DNA of 64,000 bases from Dichetophora obliterata. Its lineage: Eukaryota; Arthropoda; Insecta; Diptera; Sciomyzidae. The stretch spans positions 179,840,888-179,904,887 of the forward strand of contig OY986438.1 of assembly GCA_963920525.1 (NCBI GenBank), in the 5' to 3' direction. Made by a program: the position numbers and the translations under genes. The notes beneath the pieces are model-generated. The model was not told the origin of the DNA, searched no databases, and saw only the letters and a program-made list of their open reading frames with translations. This document shows positions 12,094 to 22,764 of the stretch, piece by piece. Position 1 is the first letter of the stretch. Each line of letters begins with the position of its first letter.

Positions 12094-12876
12094 GCAAATA
12101 TTCCACCGAATAGCAGTTATAATATTTACAGAGCTCATTATCATAACATTCTTAAAGTAGCAAACGATATGTTGGAGGACAATCACTTATGTGTTCTTGA
12201 CGATTTCAACCTGTTTAAAGTAGTTTGGAAACTTGGACATGATAAATCTTTTTTAACTCCTTCAAATATTCATAATGGCGCTGTAGTATATTTAATTGAT
12301 AGCTTATTAGATACTGATTTGAAAGAAACTAATAGCTGCTTTAATAATTTAAGTAGGTTGCTCGATTTAGTTTTCATAAGTAATAACTTAAATTTTAAGG
12401 TTAATGAATCAGTTTTTCCTTTATCTAGATCGGATATGCACCATATCCCCCTAGTTATTGAGCTTGAATTCTACTTTGTACATTCTAGTAATCTGGCTAA
12501 CAGTTCTGATTTTAATTTTAACTATAAGTCTGGTGATTTTAACTCAATCAATAATCTGTTGAATTGTATTGATTGGGATTTTGAATTAAATTCAAAAGAT
12601 GTCGAAGAGTGCTTTCATTTGTTTATAAATACTATGTTTAATAATTGTAGTAAACATATTCCTTGTTTAAAAAGTAATATATTTAATATTCCATGGCTTA
12701 CACCAGGGCTACAGAAATTGAAGAATTTAAGGAATAAGTTTTATAAATTGTATGCTTCGTCTAGGAATGTTAACTATTTCATGAGATACCGGCATTATAT
12801 GAGGGAGCTCAATTTTCTGAATAAATATCTCTACTTAAATTATGTCTACAAGTTTGAGAGGGAAATTAAAGTAAAT
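12094..12876 (+). pseudogene. LINE endonuclease domain fragment
   Basis: The frame contains CVLDDFNL (family GDFN, first Asp changed from Gly-Asp), LLDLVFISNN, and SRSDMHHIPLVI (the S/DH motif of APE endonucleases). Then follow the linker PWLTPGLQKLKNLRNKFY and KYLYLNYVYKFEREIKVN. It lacks the N-terminal half of the endonuclease. The open frame runs on into the inserted SINE to 13059, but that part is not native LINE protein. Confidence 0.8.
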
Positions 12877-13280
12877 GTCGGCCTTTTTAGTCTAGTGGAG
12901 AGTGCGGTAGACTATCAACCCAGAGGTCCCCGGTTCGAATCCGGGCTCAGGCATGGTTCTTTTTCACTTTCTTTGTTCTTTCCTTTTTTTAAGAATTATG
13001 GAAAACTAAAAAAATTCCACAGTGGAAAATGTGGAATTAAAGGACAGGAACACGACTAAGGACTGTGAATGCTTGCCGAGGTAAGGCATAATACTAGCCT
13101 CGGTTAAAAGCAATTCAAATTGTCTTTGACGGTTGTTTCGCCTAATCAATAATTCACATATGGTTATAGTCAATTCCTCTAAATAATCTATCCCTTTCCT
13201 TTCAGGTCAAAGGCCAAAACCTTGTTTGTATAAGGTGTATGCCTTGGTTCTTTGACCTTTTAAAATAAAAATAAAAATAG
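12877..13280 (+). mobile_element. tRNA-derived SINE inserted in the LINE
   Basis: The ~404-bp insert separates LINE coding ...REIKVN from NPKNFWRYINSK, which resumes at 13283. Its head is a 73-nt tRNA-like sequence (12881-12953) with an A box TAGTCTAGTGG (12888-12898) and a perfect B box GGTTCGAATCC (12932-12942). The two are 33 nt apart, as in RNA polymerase III promoters. The body is unrelated sequence (12954-13255) and the tail is A-rich (TAAAATAAAAATAAAAATAG). Similar A-rich stretches flank it, a possible imperfect target duplication. I do not recognise a named family. Confidence 0.85.
12881..12953 (+). ncRNA. tRNA-like SINE head (not a functional tRNA)
   Basis: The T arm CCCGG-TTCGAAT-CCGGG is perfect and the length is 73 nt. 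However, only four acceptor-stem pairs (GCCT/AGGC) form and no clean 5-bp anticodon stem is seen. It therefore serves as a Pol III promoter of a SINE rather than as a tRNA gene. The source tRNA is uncertain. Confidence 0.75.
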
Positions 13281-13282
13281 AA

Positions 13283-14775
13283 AATCCAAAAAATTTTTGG
13301 CGTTACATTAACTCAAAAAGATCAAGCTGTAATATTCCAGTTTCAATGTTCTTGAAAGATAAAAATTCTAATAATCGTTTAGATATAGTGAACCTTTTTG
13401 CTGAATTCTTTCAATCGAATTTTGAGAAGTGCTCCGATTTGGTTATCGATGATGTAAATATGTTCAACTCCTAGAGGTTGTATATATCTGACTCAGGAGG
13501 ATATTAGTGTAGGTATTACAAATTTAAAAGAATCAATCAAGCAGGATTCTGATGCTTATCTGCAACCTTAATAAAAAAGTGTTCTTTTTCAGTAACTAAA
13601 CCACTTCAGCTCATATTTAATAGGTCACTTCAGTCTGGTAATTTCATTAATGATTGTAAGGTGCCTTTCATAACACCCTTTTTTAAAGTCAGGATTATAG
13701 ACCTATCGCAAAACTTTCGGCAGTAAGCAAGCTATTTGAAAGCGTTGTAAAAAATAAGATTTTTTTCGATTAAAAGTATAATTTCACCATTTCAACATGG
13801 ATTTTTATCTGGTCGATCTACAGTTACTAACCTTGCTTTATTTTTTGACTTCTGTAATTCTGCATTTATAAACGGAAATCAAGTTGATGCTATATATACA
13901 GACTTCTCGAAGGCTTTTGATAAAGTCTCACATTCAATATTGATTAGTAAGCTAAGCATGTTGGGTTTTCACTCTAGTTTATTAAACTGGTTTAAATCGT
14001 ATCTCAATAATATATTGTGTTATGTTCGACTAGAGAATGCATTTATAGCGTCTTCGCGAGTGCCCCAAGGTAGTATACTAGGGCCGATACTATTTTTACT
14101 ATTTATTAATAATAAAACTGACAAAATCAAATTTTCAGACTATCTTTTGTTTGCAGATCGTAGATTCTGATTTACTTCAAGTAGATTTATTCCAAATTTT
14201 TGCTTGCGGCCCATCTGGATTTTAAAATACCCAAAGCTTATGCTATGCTGGCTTTTATTCGTAGAAATAGTAAAAGTTTTTGGGATCCCTATACAGTCAA
14301 GTCCTTATACACTTCATTCATAAGAGTGAAACTGGAATATGCGGTATTTATTTGGAGGGCGTATTATGCCTCGTATATAAATCGCTTGGAACGAGTACAA
14401 AAATCATTCTTAAGATTCGCTCTGCGTCAAATTAATTTTGATGAGCCCATGCCTTCATATGATGCCAGAAAAAAATTGTTAGGCTTAAGCTCTCTCAGTG
14501 ATAGGAGGACATTATTGTCGTTATTGCTTATTTATGATATTGTTGTGGCAACTATAGATTGCCCATCTCTTGTGCAGTTAATTAACTTTAATGTTCCTCA
14601 AAGATCTCTTAGACACTCAGATTTATTTTATTTAGGCACTTGCCGTACGAATTATGCTCATAACTCACCAATTAATAGAGCTTTATATGAATTAAATATT
14701 TTGTCATCTAAGTGCATTTTGGATTTTACATATTCTAAACAGGCATTTAAAAATATGTTCAAAAATTCTATTTAG
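13283..14775 (+). pseudogene. LINE reverse transcriptase, broken
   Basis: Pieces in order are NPKNFWRYINSK, LKDKNSNNRLDIVNLFAEFF, and FQHGFLSGRSTVTNL (RT finger motif). Then come AIYTDFSKAFDKVSHSILI (motif A), VPQGSILGPILFLLFIN (motif B) and YLLFADRR, where motif C (FADD) has lost its second Asp and runs to a stop at 14168-14170. A deletion follows, then the connection/C-terminal region (14200-14775) with YTVKSLYTSFIRVKLEYA and RLERVQKSFLRFAL. At least two further frame changes lie between 13480 and 13740. It is of the jockey/CR1 broad type and cannot be active. Confidence 0.85.
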
Positions 14776-14849
14776 TCAGTATCTTAGTCAGTTAAGAATA
14801 TTTCATTTGACTATATACGTAAATAAATAAATATATGTAAATAAATATA

Positions 14850-15420
14850 AGAAAAACTTTGTATATCGAATAATATTAGCACTAAAGTACTGAAATTTAG
14901 TGCAGGGAAAGGCACAATTATTAAAAGTTATTTTCAAAATAGTGGGCGTTTTTCGATAAAGGGCGTGGTAATATTAGAAAAACGCAGTAACTCGAATAAT
15001 ATTGACACTAGGATACTGAAATTAGGTACAGGGGTTGGCATAATTATGAAAATATACTGTGAAGAAAGTGGGCGTTTTTGGACAAAAGGGCGTGGCAATA
15101 TAAGAAAAGTACTGTATCTCAGTTAATATTGACAATAGAGTACTGGAAATTGGTACAGGGCTAGGAGCAATTATTACAAATTATGGTCAAAAAAGTGGGC
15201 GTAATTCGATGAAGGGCGTGGCAATTTAAAAAACTCTGTAGCTCGAATAATATTGACACGAGGATACTGAAATTAGGTACACGGGTTGGCATAATTATGA
15301 TAATTTACGGTCAAGAAAGTGGGCGTGGCAATATAAGAAAAATACTGTTTTTCAGTTAATGCAGACACTAGGGTACGAGAATTCGTTACAAGAATGGGAA
15401 AAAATGTTATCATAATCTCT
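14850..15420 (+). repeat. 126-bp tandem array (about 4.5 units)
   Basis: AGTGGGCG occurs near 14941, 15068, 15194 and 15320, a period of 126-127 bp. Each unit has GTGGGCG...GGGCGTGG(C/T)AATAT, AGAAAAA(C/T)...CTGTA, TCGAATAATATTGACAC, and TACTGAAATTAGGTACAG. The array is split from its left part at 12040-12089 by the LINE. Confidence 0.85.
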
Positions 15421-15456
15421 AAAATGGAAGAAATAAAAACTTTTTAAAAAAAAAAA

Positions 15457-15878
15457 ACCAACTTCAAAACCACTACAAAGTAAAAAATATTTTTATATTA
15501 CTTTTCACATAAATCCTTGGTCAAATTTGTCAATTTATATGTATATATTATTAAATTGGAAATCTTATTGCTACAAATTTTTTCTATTTTTTATTCTTAT
15601 CATAAATATATTAATTTCTCCATTAATATTAAACCTTTAAAATCGGAGCTTATATAATCACACTTTTATAAAATAGACGCTGCGGCTTTGAAGGTTTTAT
15701 ATTCATGGAGAAATTATTATATTTATGATAATAATACAAAATAGAAACAAATTTATAGTAATAAGATTTCCAATTTAATAATATATTTATAAATAAATTA
15801 ACAAATTTGACCCAGGATTAATGTGAAAAGTAATTAAAAATTATTTTTTACTTTGTAGTGGTTTTGAAGTTGGTCTTT
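15457..15878. mobile_element. 422-bp fold-back element (~200-bp arms)
   Basis: AACCAACTTCAAAACCACTAC (read from 15457) and the next ~180 nt reappear inverted, ending GTAGTGGTTTTGAAGTTGG at 15878. The short centre around 15660-15685 includes GACGCTGCGGC. No coding content. Confidence 0.75.
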
Positions 15879-16079
15879 TCTTTTTTTTTTTTTTTTTGTT
15901 AAAAAGTTTTTATTGACCTAAAGAAGTCAAATTTAAAACCACTGTAAAAAAATATTTGTGACGTAGTGGAGCAAAACGGGACTTTGGCTTTTGTTATTGA
16001 TGTAAAATACTATCTTTTGAGATGGGTTTTGGTTGACCCCCGAGACATTAACCCTCATTTTGTGTCATAGTGTTATAAG

Positions 16080-16753
16080 CAGAGCTAGGATTTCGATGAC
16101 ATGTCATCTTTTTTCTGCTGCTTCTAAGACATTTCCTGCTTATTTAAAACGTCCATTTATGTTTCCTAAATTCCAAGTATGAAAAGTTTTTATGGCATTT
16201 TTTCGTCATTTTTCATCGTTTTTAGTTTTCAAGTCATTTTTACTACATTTAGGGCATTTTTTGGTCATTTTTAGAGATTTTTAAGTTATTTTATTGTCAT
16301 TTTTGGACATTTTTAATTTTTAGAACAATTTTCGGATTTTCAGGTCATTTAAGTGTAATTTTTAAATAATTGTTTTTTTTTTCGTACTAGAAAATGTCAA
16401 AATGCAAGTTTTTAAACATATTCCTTTAACACTAGAGTCCCTTCAATCAAAAACATTACCTCTCGACAAATGAGTAGCTATGTTTATAGACTTCGATGAA
16501 AAAAAAAGCTCTGCGCGTGGTGAAACTCACGAAAGGGTATGTAGAAAAATAAAACGAGTGTTAGATAAAAACTCAGGATATGCTAGTAAAAATAAATTTT
16601 AATTTAGTAATGTTTTTTTAAGGCTAAATTTTCTTGTTTATTTTTATGCCATTGTTTGCGTTTTTTAGGTAATTGTAGTCAGTTTTTAGATCATTTTCTG
16701 GAGTTTTCAGGTAATTTTTTGCAGTTTTTTAGGTCATCAAAATCCGAGCCCTG
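16080..16753. mobile_element. 674-bp hAT-type MITE with exact 8-bp target duplication
   Basis: The ends CAGAGCTAGGATTTCGATGA (16080) and, inverted, CAGGGCTCGGATTTTGATGA (to 16753) are flanked on both sides by GTTATAAG (16072-16079 and 16754-16761). An 8-bp duplication and CAGRG-type ends are hallmarks of hAT elements. The interior is built of degenerate TTTTTAGGTCATTTTT-like pieces and has no gene. The element sits between satellite/TIR-element DNA on the left and satellite array B on the right. Confidence 0.88.
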
Positions 16754-16761
16754 GTTATAAG

Positions 16762-17640
16762 CAACGTTACCATATTTGCGAACATGGACGAAATAAGCAC
16801 CGGTTTTAATTTTTCTGTAATTTTGGTAATTGTGCTGTGATGTGCTCGTGTTGTGCTGCAAGGAGCGTGTAAATAATTTTAAAATCAAAAGTTTGTGAAG
16901 TTTATTTCAACAAAACCACTTTCTAAAAATATTCTAAAATCAGAAAATTGTTTTGCAATGTGCTTAAGTTATGCTACAACATGCCATATTTAAGTTTATT
17001 AATCGTTTACATATTTGCGAAGCTGGAAGAAATAAGCACACCTTATTTTTTATTATATTTTTATTATTGTGCTGTGATGTGCTGCAATTAAGTGCAAGAA
17101 GCTAAAAGGTATGTAGTTTTTAATTAAATTAATTTTTTTTTAATTATTAAAGAAGCAAAAAGGTATGTAGTTTTTACTTTTTTTATTTTTTAGTTTTTAA
17201 AAAATGTATTTTTTATTTGAATAATTTTAAACTACTAAAAAATATGCAAATACGTTTTATTTCAATAAAATATTGCCATTGGCTCGTGATGTACTTGAAA
17301 TGTATTGCAATAAGCCATTAATGTTTTTCAAGAAATTTCACATCTTTGCAAAGTTTGGAAGAACAAAGCCAGACTTTTAAATTGTATTCTTATTTCCGTT
17401 ATTGTGATTTGCTTACGTTGTGCTGCAATAAGCCATTAGGAGTTGTAGAAAACATCAACATAATTTTAAAGTAGGCGTATAAAAAGCATAACTTCTAATT
17501 TTTTCAAAACTTATGTACCGTTACGTTTTTACAGAAATTGCATTTTTGAAAAAATCCAAAAAAATTTTCAATATTTTTATACTTGTGCTGCAATGTGCTC
17601 GAGTTGTATAGCCTTGTGCCATATTATTATTTAAAAAAAG
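16762..17640 (+). repeat. ~122-bp satellite-like repeat, array B
   Basis: Units with GTGCTGTGATGTGCT, TTGTGCTGCAA and CATATTTGCGAAGCTGGA recur near 16829, 16950, 17067 and, more degraded, 17290-17600. It is the same family and orientation as array A and was probably continuous with it before the insertions at 11312-16753. Confidence 0.75.
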
Positions 17641-17656
17641 GAATATTTAAGAAATA

Positions 17657-18525
17657 CAGCTGCGGTCAAAATAATAGTAGCGCCCTTATAATCATACATG
17701 TTTGGATAAATAATACTAGTATACGAATTTCGGATCCGGTAAGTCCATTTTCATTCCTATATGTACTTTCAACACTCGTTCCAACTCCGTACTCAGTTTC
17801 CTCCTATATTGTAAAACTTTCAAGATACAGGGTGTTTTACGGTTTTGGTACGTGTTTAGTATTATTGATCTAGAATCCAAACTACTCACCATAAAATAAA
17901 AAATAATATTTTGTATTATAGAAAAAATATCAGATTTTTCATAAGTATATCAATCGCTTTCGTGTCATGTGCTGTAGCGGAGAAAAAATTTTGAGATTAT
18001 CCAAAAAAATATCTACAAATTTTCTATCTTTTGTTTTAGCGGAGCTGTTACTGTCCAAAGTTAGAATTTAAAAAAATACTGTTGATTAAGTGTATTTTTA
18101 CATGAAAAAAAGACATTTTAAATTTGGACGATTACAGCTCCGCTAAAACAAAAGATACAAAATTTGTTGATATTTCGTTGAGTAATCACAAAATTTTAGC
18201 TCAGCTGCAGCACATGACACGAAAGTGGTTGATATATTGATGGAAAGGTTGATATTTTTTCTAAAATAAAAAATATTATTTTTTATTTTATGGTGAGTAG
18301 TTTAGATTCTAGATCAATAATACTAAACACGTACCAAAACCGTAAAACACCCTGTATCTTGAAAGTTTTACAATATAGGAGGAAACTGAGTACGGAGTTG
18401 GAACGAGTGTTGAAAGTACATATAGGAATGAAAATGGACTTACCGGATCCGAAATTCGTATACTAGTATTATTTATCCAAACATGTATGAATATAAGGGC
18501 GCTACTATTATTTTGACCGCAACTG
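17657..18525. mobile_element. 869-bp near-perfect palindromic element with TA duplication
   Basis: Ends CAGCTGCGGTCAAAATAATA (17657) and the inverted GACCGCAACTG (to 18525) are flanked by TA on both sides. The two arms of ~400 bp (17657-18057 and 18120-18525) are inverted copies almost throughout; even a 73-residue frame (SCGQNNSSALI...) is encoded identically from both arms. Only ~60 bp in the centre is unpaired. The TA duplication and CAG-type ends suggest mobilisation by a Tc1/mariner-type transposase. It has no transposase gene. Confidence 0.85.
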
Positions 18526-18529
18526 TACA

Positions 18530-20100
18530 TATGAAGGAATTAAATTTTTTTTATATCTTTTAATTTTTTTCTGCAATATTTTGATTGCAGCATCTAAACA
18601 AATATTAAAGTCATCGCAAAAGTTTAAGATTTTTAAGAACTAGATCGCTCTGAATTTTTTTTCCTTTTTTCTTCAGTAAAAAACTACGCTGAAATCTTAT
18701 CTTTACATTATCGAATGTAAAGTTTTATAACTTTTTCATGAAAATATAATCCTATAATTAGTTTTTAGCTAATAGAGTTTACAGTAAACAGCACTTAATT
18801 TCAAAAACAACAATTAGCACAAGCACGAAGCACAAAAAGTAATAAAAAAATACTATAAAAAAGGCCACAAATTATCAATCAGTTAATATTATTTGAGCTA
18901 AATATACTTTCACAAAAAAAAATTTCTTTCAATTTTAAGTGTTCATTGTTTAATCTTAACAAGTAAAAAGCAATACTTGCCAGCTTTGAATTAGCGCGCG
19001 TGACAATGACTAGCCAAAAGAAGTGTAACACAAAAAACCAAATGCTGGGAATTGCCACTTCAACAAATTGTGTAGTTCCAGAAAAAAATAGTGTAGTTTT
19101 ATCTTTAATTGCATTTGTAGTTTTTGGGATAATTAAGCCAAGCAACAAAAAACTTTAACGAGTATTTAAGCAATAATTGATATTTCTAAAAAAGCACATT
19201 ATCTTTTTAAAATTGTTTTTTTTTCAGAATTTTTAGGTTTCTTAAGAAATTTCTAGTTATTAATTAGCTCAGCAATAATTATATGGCTCAATCCTAATAT
19301 TGATATGTACAAAATTTGAAAATGTTACCAGGTGTAAAACAGGTTTCGATTGGGAAAAAAACAATAGAACAAATTGAATTTTTATATTATTTTAGGTAAT
19401 TATTATTTAGGTAATTATTTTTTTTGTTATATAAAAACTTTTGTAAATATTTATTTTTTGGTACTTTTCTTATATTTTCAAACTCTTTGCTTTTAATGGG
19501 TGATAGCAGTGGAAGTAGAAGGTGGTTCTTCAAGTAAAATAATATTTATTAACATTTTATTAATATTTGCCCATTTATACACTGAGTCACAATATCTGCA
19601 AAGAACTGTTTTTGTATTGTTTGCACTTGTTGCAAAATGCTTCCATATTTTTTCATTTTTAGGTCTTCTCATGACTGAACATCAAAGCCATTGCATTTCA
19701 TCAATATAAGTTTCACTTCTACATACATACCTTCTCCACAATTTTAATTCAATTATTAAATCTATCCAAAAACACACGTGATGTTGAAAACGTTGAAAAT
19801 ATTAAAACAAATAAATCTTTTGAAATGCCGTTTTAGCTGATTGAAAATCAGTGGTGGCTAGATGCTTCATTTCAAATTCTTTTAAAAGTACCCAAATAAA
19901 CTCCCAAAAAAGGAATATACCCGGTATTTACCCATACATCGGGTAGAATCCCATCTACATCAATGAATGTATGGCACTGAGCCGTATCGAATTGTATAAA
20001 GAAAAAAGTTTACCGTTCAACATCTCGAAAGTAAGAGTAACTTTAACCAATGACCATTGCATCGTTTTTGTTCTTCTGAGGTTCGGTTTTTAGCAAGCAA
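18530..20100. other. AT-rich intergenic DNA
   Basis: No gene or clear element seen. Open frames near 18879-19148 and 19500-19709 show no recognisable domain. Confidence 0.5.
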
Positions 20101-20199
20101 AATCTTATTTTTGATAAAATATATACCCAAATTTGATTAAAACTAACAAAAAATCATCTTGGACTGGGTCAAAGTTAAAATGCCTCCACAGCAATCTTA

Positions 20200-20885
20200 T
20201 AGTATACTCGTATTCATAGTTATGAATATTTAATTATTTTAATGACGTCACTTTTTGGGTGAAAGGTTTGATGTTCAATCGATTTTTATAAATTTCAAAT
20301 TTAGAGTACGTTTTAAACATAGAACCAGATGTCTTACATATTAAGACATTACATTATTTTTTGTGAAATTTATAAAGGTTTTGTTGCATTGATGACGTCA
20401 ATTTGTATAGAAGATAGGCGGAGTTTTCTTTCGATTTTGCCAAATTTAAAATTCAAAGTGTGCAAAGCGTTTGAGCATCATTTGAAGACATTAAATTAAT
20501 TCTTGTGAAATTTTAAGTGATTTTATCATTTTCATATAGTCACTTTGTATTGGAGGTAGACGTGATTTTCATTTGATCTTACTACATTTCAAACTCCAAA
20601 TTCAGAGTGCGTTTTTGAGATCAAATAATGTGTCAACAATTTTAAGTTATTAAAGAACTTTATATGAAGTTTATCGATTTTATAATGTCACTCTGTATGG
20701 GAGGTAGGCGCTGCTTGCATTTGATTTGGTTTCATTTTATACAGAATGTAAATATTCAAATAATTGAGGTTATATGCGAAATTTCAAGTCCATTTGGAAT
20801 TTACCGATTTCATGTAGTCATTTTGTATGAGGGTAGTGGCGGTTCTTATTCGAATTGGCTCATTTTTTTACTTGATTGTAATTTT
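20200..20885 (+). repeat. ~145-bp diverged tandem array
   Basis: The landmark GTCACTTTGTATGGGAGGTAGGCG (variants) recurs near 20247, 20397, 20540, 20686 and 20817, spaced 131-150 bp. Each unit also carries a TTTCAAATTC/CAGAGTGCG-type stretch and AAGTTTATCGATTTNAT. Five degraded units, non-coding. Confidence 0.75.
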
Positions 20886-20894
20886 TTCACCTTA

Positions 20895-22185
20895 TAAAGG
20901 GTGGTTTTCTAAGCGTTTGGTTTTTGAAAATTGAAAAAAAAACAGAAAAATTGCAATAGTGAATGAAATATTTATTTGAAGCGATACATCAATGCCTGCC
21001 ACTTACTTTTTATGGATTATTTCATGTAAATGTTGCTCGCGGCTATGCCTGAGGTGGTCTATCCGTAAACTTCAATTTTGGCATATTTTTTGCAGCATTT
21101 CGGTCGGTATCTCACCAAAAGCAACTGTAATGTTGTCTTCCAGAGCTGCAGTTGTGGCTGGCTTGTAATTGTCCCTGTACTCGAGAGACTTCACGTAGCC
21201 CCACCAAAAATAATCTAGTGGGGTCAAACCGCATGATCTTGGCGTCCAATGGACTGCTCAAAAACGTGAGATTAATTGCTCACCAAACTTGCCTCTCAAT
21301 AGCTGCGTTCCTTTCGCCTTAATATAATCGCGATAACAAATTTTCTCAAAGGAACGGCAAGAAAAACGACTCGTAGAGGGCATTAGCGTTGCAGTCAAAA
21401 TTAAATTCAACCAAGCAATCATGATACAATAGCTATTAGGTGTCATGAGAACGTGTGTCGTTCAAAACTGTTGTGAACTGTTATGGTAGCGATACCTTAG
21501 TGAAGGATGTTTTTTTCTGAATGTTTTTTGCTCTAAACGTCAGAAAAAGTGTAAATTATTTAATTTAATTATTAATATTATGCAACTATATAAAAAGTTT
21601 AAGTGCAATTGTTGGCTCCGCTGAATGCGTCCAATGTGTGTGATACACGCGGTTTGTTTTGTTTTCTTTTGTTTAACATTCGATGGTCGCAGCTCGTGAG
21701 AAAATAGGTAGCTGTCATAGCTACCTTATAGTCATTGTATCAAACAAACAGAATATTCAAAAAAATAAATGACAGCTCAGAGAAATATACAGGTGCGACA
21801 CCTGTGTTTCAAATTTTATAAAGGCTATATTACAATTTTATATGGATAGCAAAAATAATCCAATTTGTTATAGGATTATTATTTTTGTCTTTGCTTTGCA
21901 TGTAAAAAAAAATAATCTGGATTATTTTGAAGCGCATGGAACGCAGCTAATACGTCCATGGTATCGCGTGCCATGTGGCATGTGGCACCGTCTTGTTGAA
22001 ATCTCATGTCAACTAAGTCCAAATCTTCCATTTTTGGCAAAAAAGTCAGTTATCATCGCTCAGTACCTTGCCCCATTAGCTGTAACGTCGCAATTTTTAT
22101 TATTTTTGAAAAATTACGGTCCAATGATGCCGTCGAACAGTGTTGTCTATTCATGGTGCGCTTTTTTCAATTTTAGGATGACATT
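20895..22185 (-). pseudogene. Tc1/mariner-superfamily transposase remnant, split by unrelated DNA
   Basis: Minus-strand pieces, N to C: GIIGPYFFKNN with VTANGARY; MEDLDLVDMRFQQDGATCHM (with the second catalytic Asp in QQDGATCH) and ARDTMDVLAAF (about 21935-22140). Then about 450 bp of unrelated sequence follows. It resumes with GKFGEQLISRF, PRSCGLTPLDYFWWGYVKS and YKPATTAALEDNI...ICQN (about 21080-21300). The motif GGGTGGTTTTC near 20899 may be the element's terminal repeat. Frame changes and stops are present. Same family as 4810-5495. Confidence 0.7.
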
Positions 22186-22214
22186 TGCATTATTTCAGAA
22201 ACTATGGCCATGAA

Positions 22215-22764
22215 ATTTTGTACAAATGAGTTTTAGCCTAAATAAAGTAACAGCACAAAAAATTAGAATTCTAGGTCAATTGCATCGCCTACTATGAGAG
22301 GTAGGCGATAAACCATATTTTTTTTTAATAAAGAAACCCGCATAAAATTGCTTATTTAAGTTTTTAAAGAGTAAATTTAGTTTGTTTAACTTCACTTAAA
22401 CGTCATGCTAAAAATATTTCAAATCGGATAACTTTTAGATATAGCTCCTATAAAACGATATTACAAATTAACGAAATTTTAAAAAATTGTTTCTAATACA
22501 ATATAAGATCAAAACTTGTTTTAAATTATGAATTCTACTTTTATTTTATTTTTCTAGTTATGAGTACCTACAAATTGTCTTGGAAATCAGTGTATTTTAC
22601 GGCAAAATTTGATTTTTAAGACTATTTTCAAATTAAGGTTTTTCTTAATAGCATCTAGATGCAGCAGGTTTTTACAGAAACAAAGGGTAGAAGTTTGATA
22701 TTTTATGACAGTTATAGCCTTCGAATTTAATAATGCTTCACTCCCGTCAAACACATATTCTGAA
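22215..22764. other. AT-rich DNA with a small perfect hairpin
   Basis: No gene seen. ATCGCCTAC TATGAGAG GTAGGCGAT (about 22284-22309) forms a 9-bp perfect stem; its role is unknown. Confidence 0.45.

Larger units (their letters stand above)
12090..14849 (+). mobile_element. 5'-truncated non-LTR retrotransposon (LINE, jockey/CR1-like)
   Basis: Its left edge follows GGCAATATA of the tandem array, and the array resumes with AGAAAAACT after an A/T-rich tail (AAATAAATAAATATATG). It encodes part of an APE endonuclease, then a reverse transcriptase, on the plus strand. It is interrupted by a SINE at about 12877-13280, by several frameshifts and by a deletion at the RT active site. It is dead. Confidence 0.85.
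11312..16049. mobile_element. 4.7-kb terminal-inverted-repeat element carrying nested insertions
   Basis: The left end (11312-11445: ...TTTTCGGGGGTGAACC, ATCAATAACAAAAGCC, TTTTTTTACAGTGG) is present inverted at 15930-16049. This makes ~120-130-bp terminal repeats. Inside are a smaller inverted repeat (11473-11895), a 126-bp tandem array split by a LINE, and a fold-back at 15457-15878. No transposase of its own was found, so this may be a fold-back (FB-like) element or a large MITE. Exact outer ends and target duplication are unclear. Confidence 0.65.

Noticed and set aside
12881..12953. Functional tRNA gene
   Set aside because: The acceptor and anticodon stems do not pair properly and it lies inside a dispersed-type insert; a SINE head explains it.
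12877..13059. Continuation of the LINE endonuclease frame as protein (VGLFSLVESAVDYQ...)
   Set aside because: This part is the SINE head read in frame by chance; the true LINE protein resumes at 13283.
17583..17873. Real gene encoding SCGQNNSSALI...
   Set aside because: The same frame occurs in the inverted arm (18309-18530); it is repeat sequence of the palindromic element.
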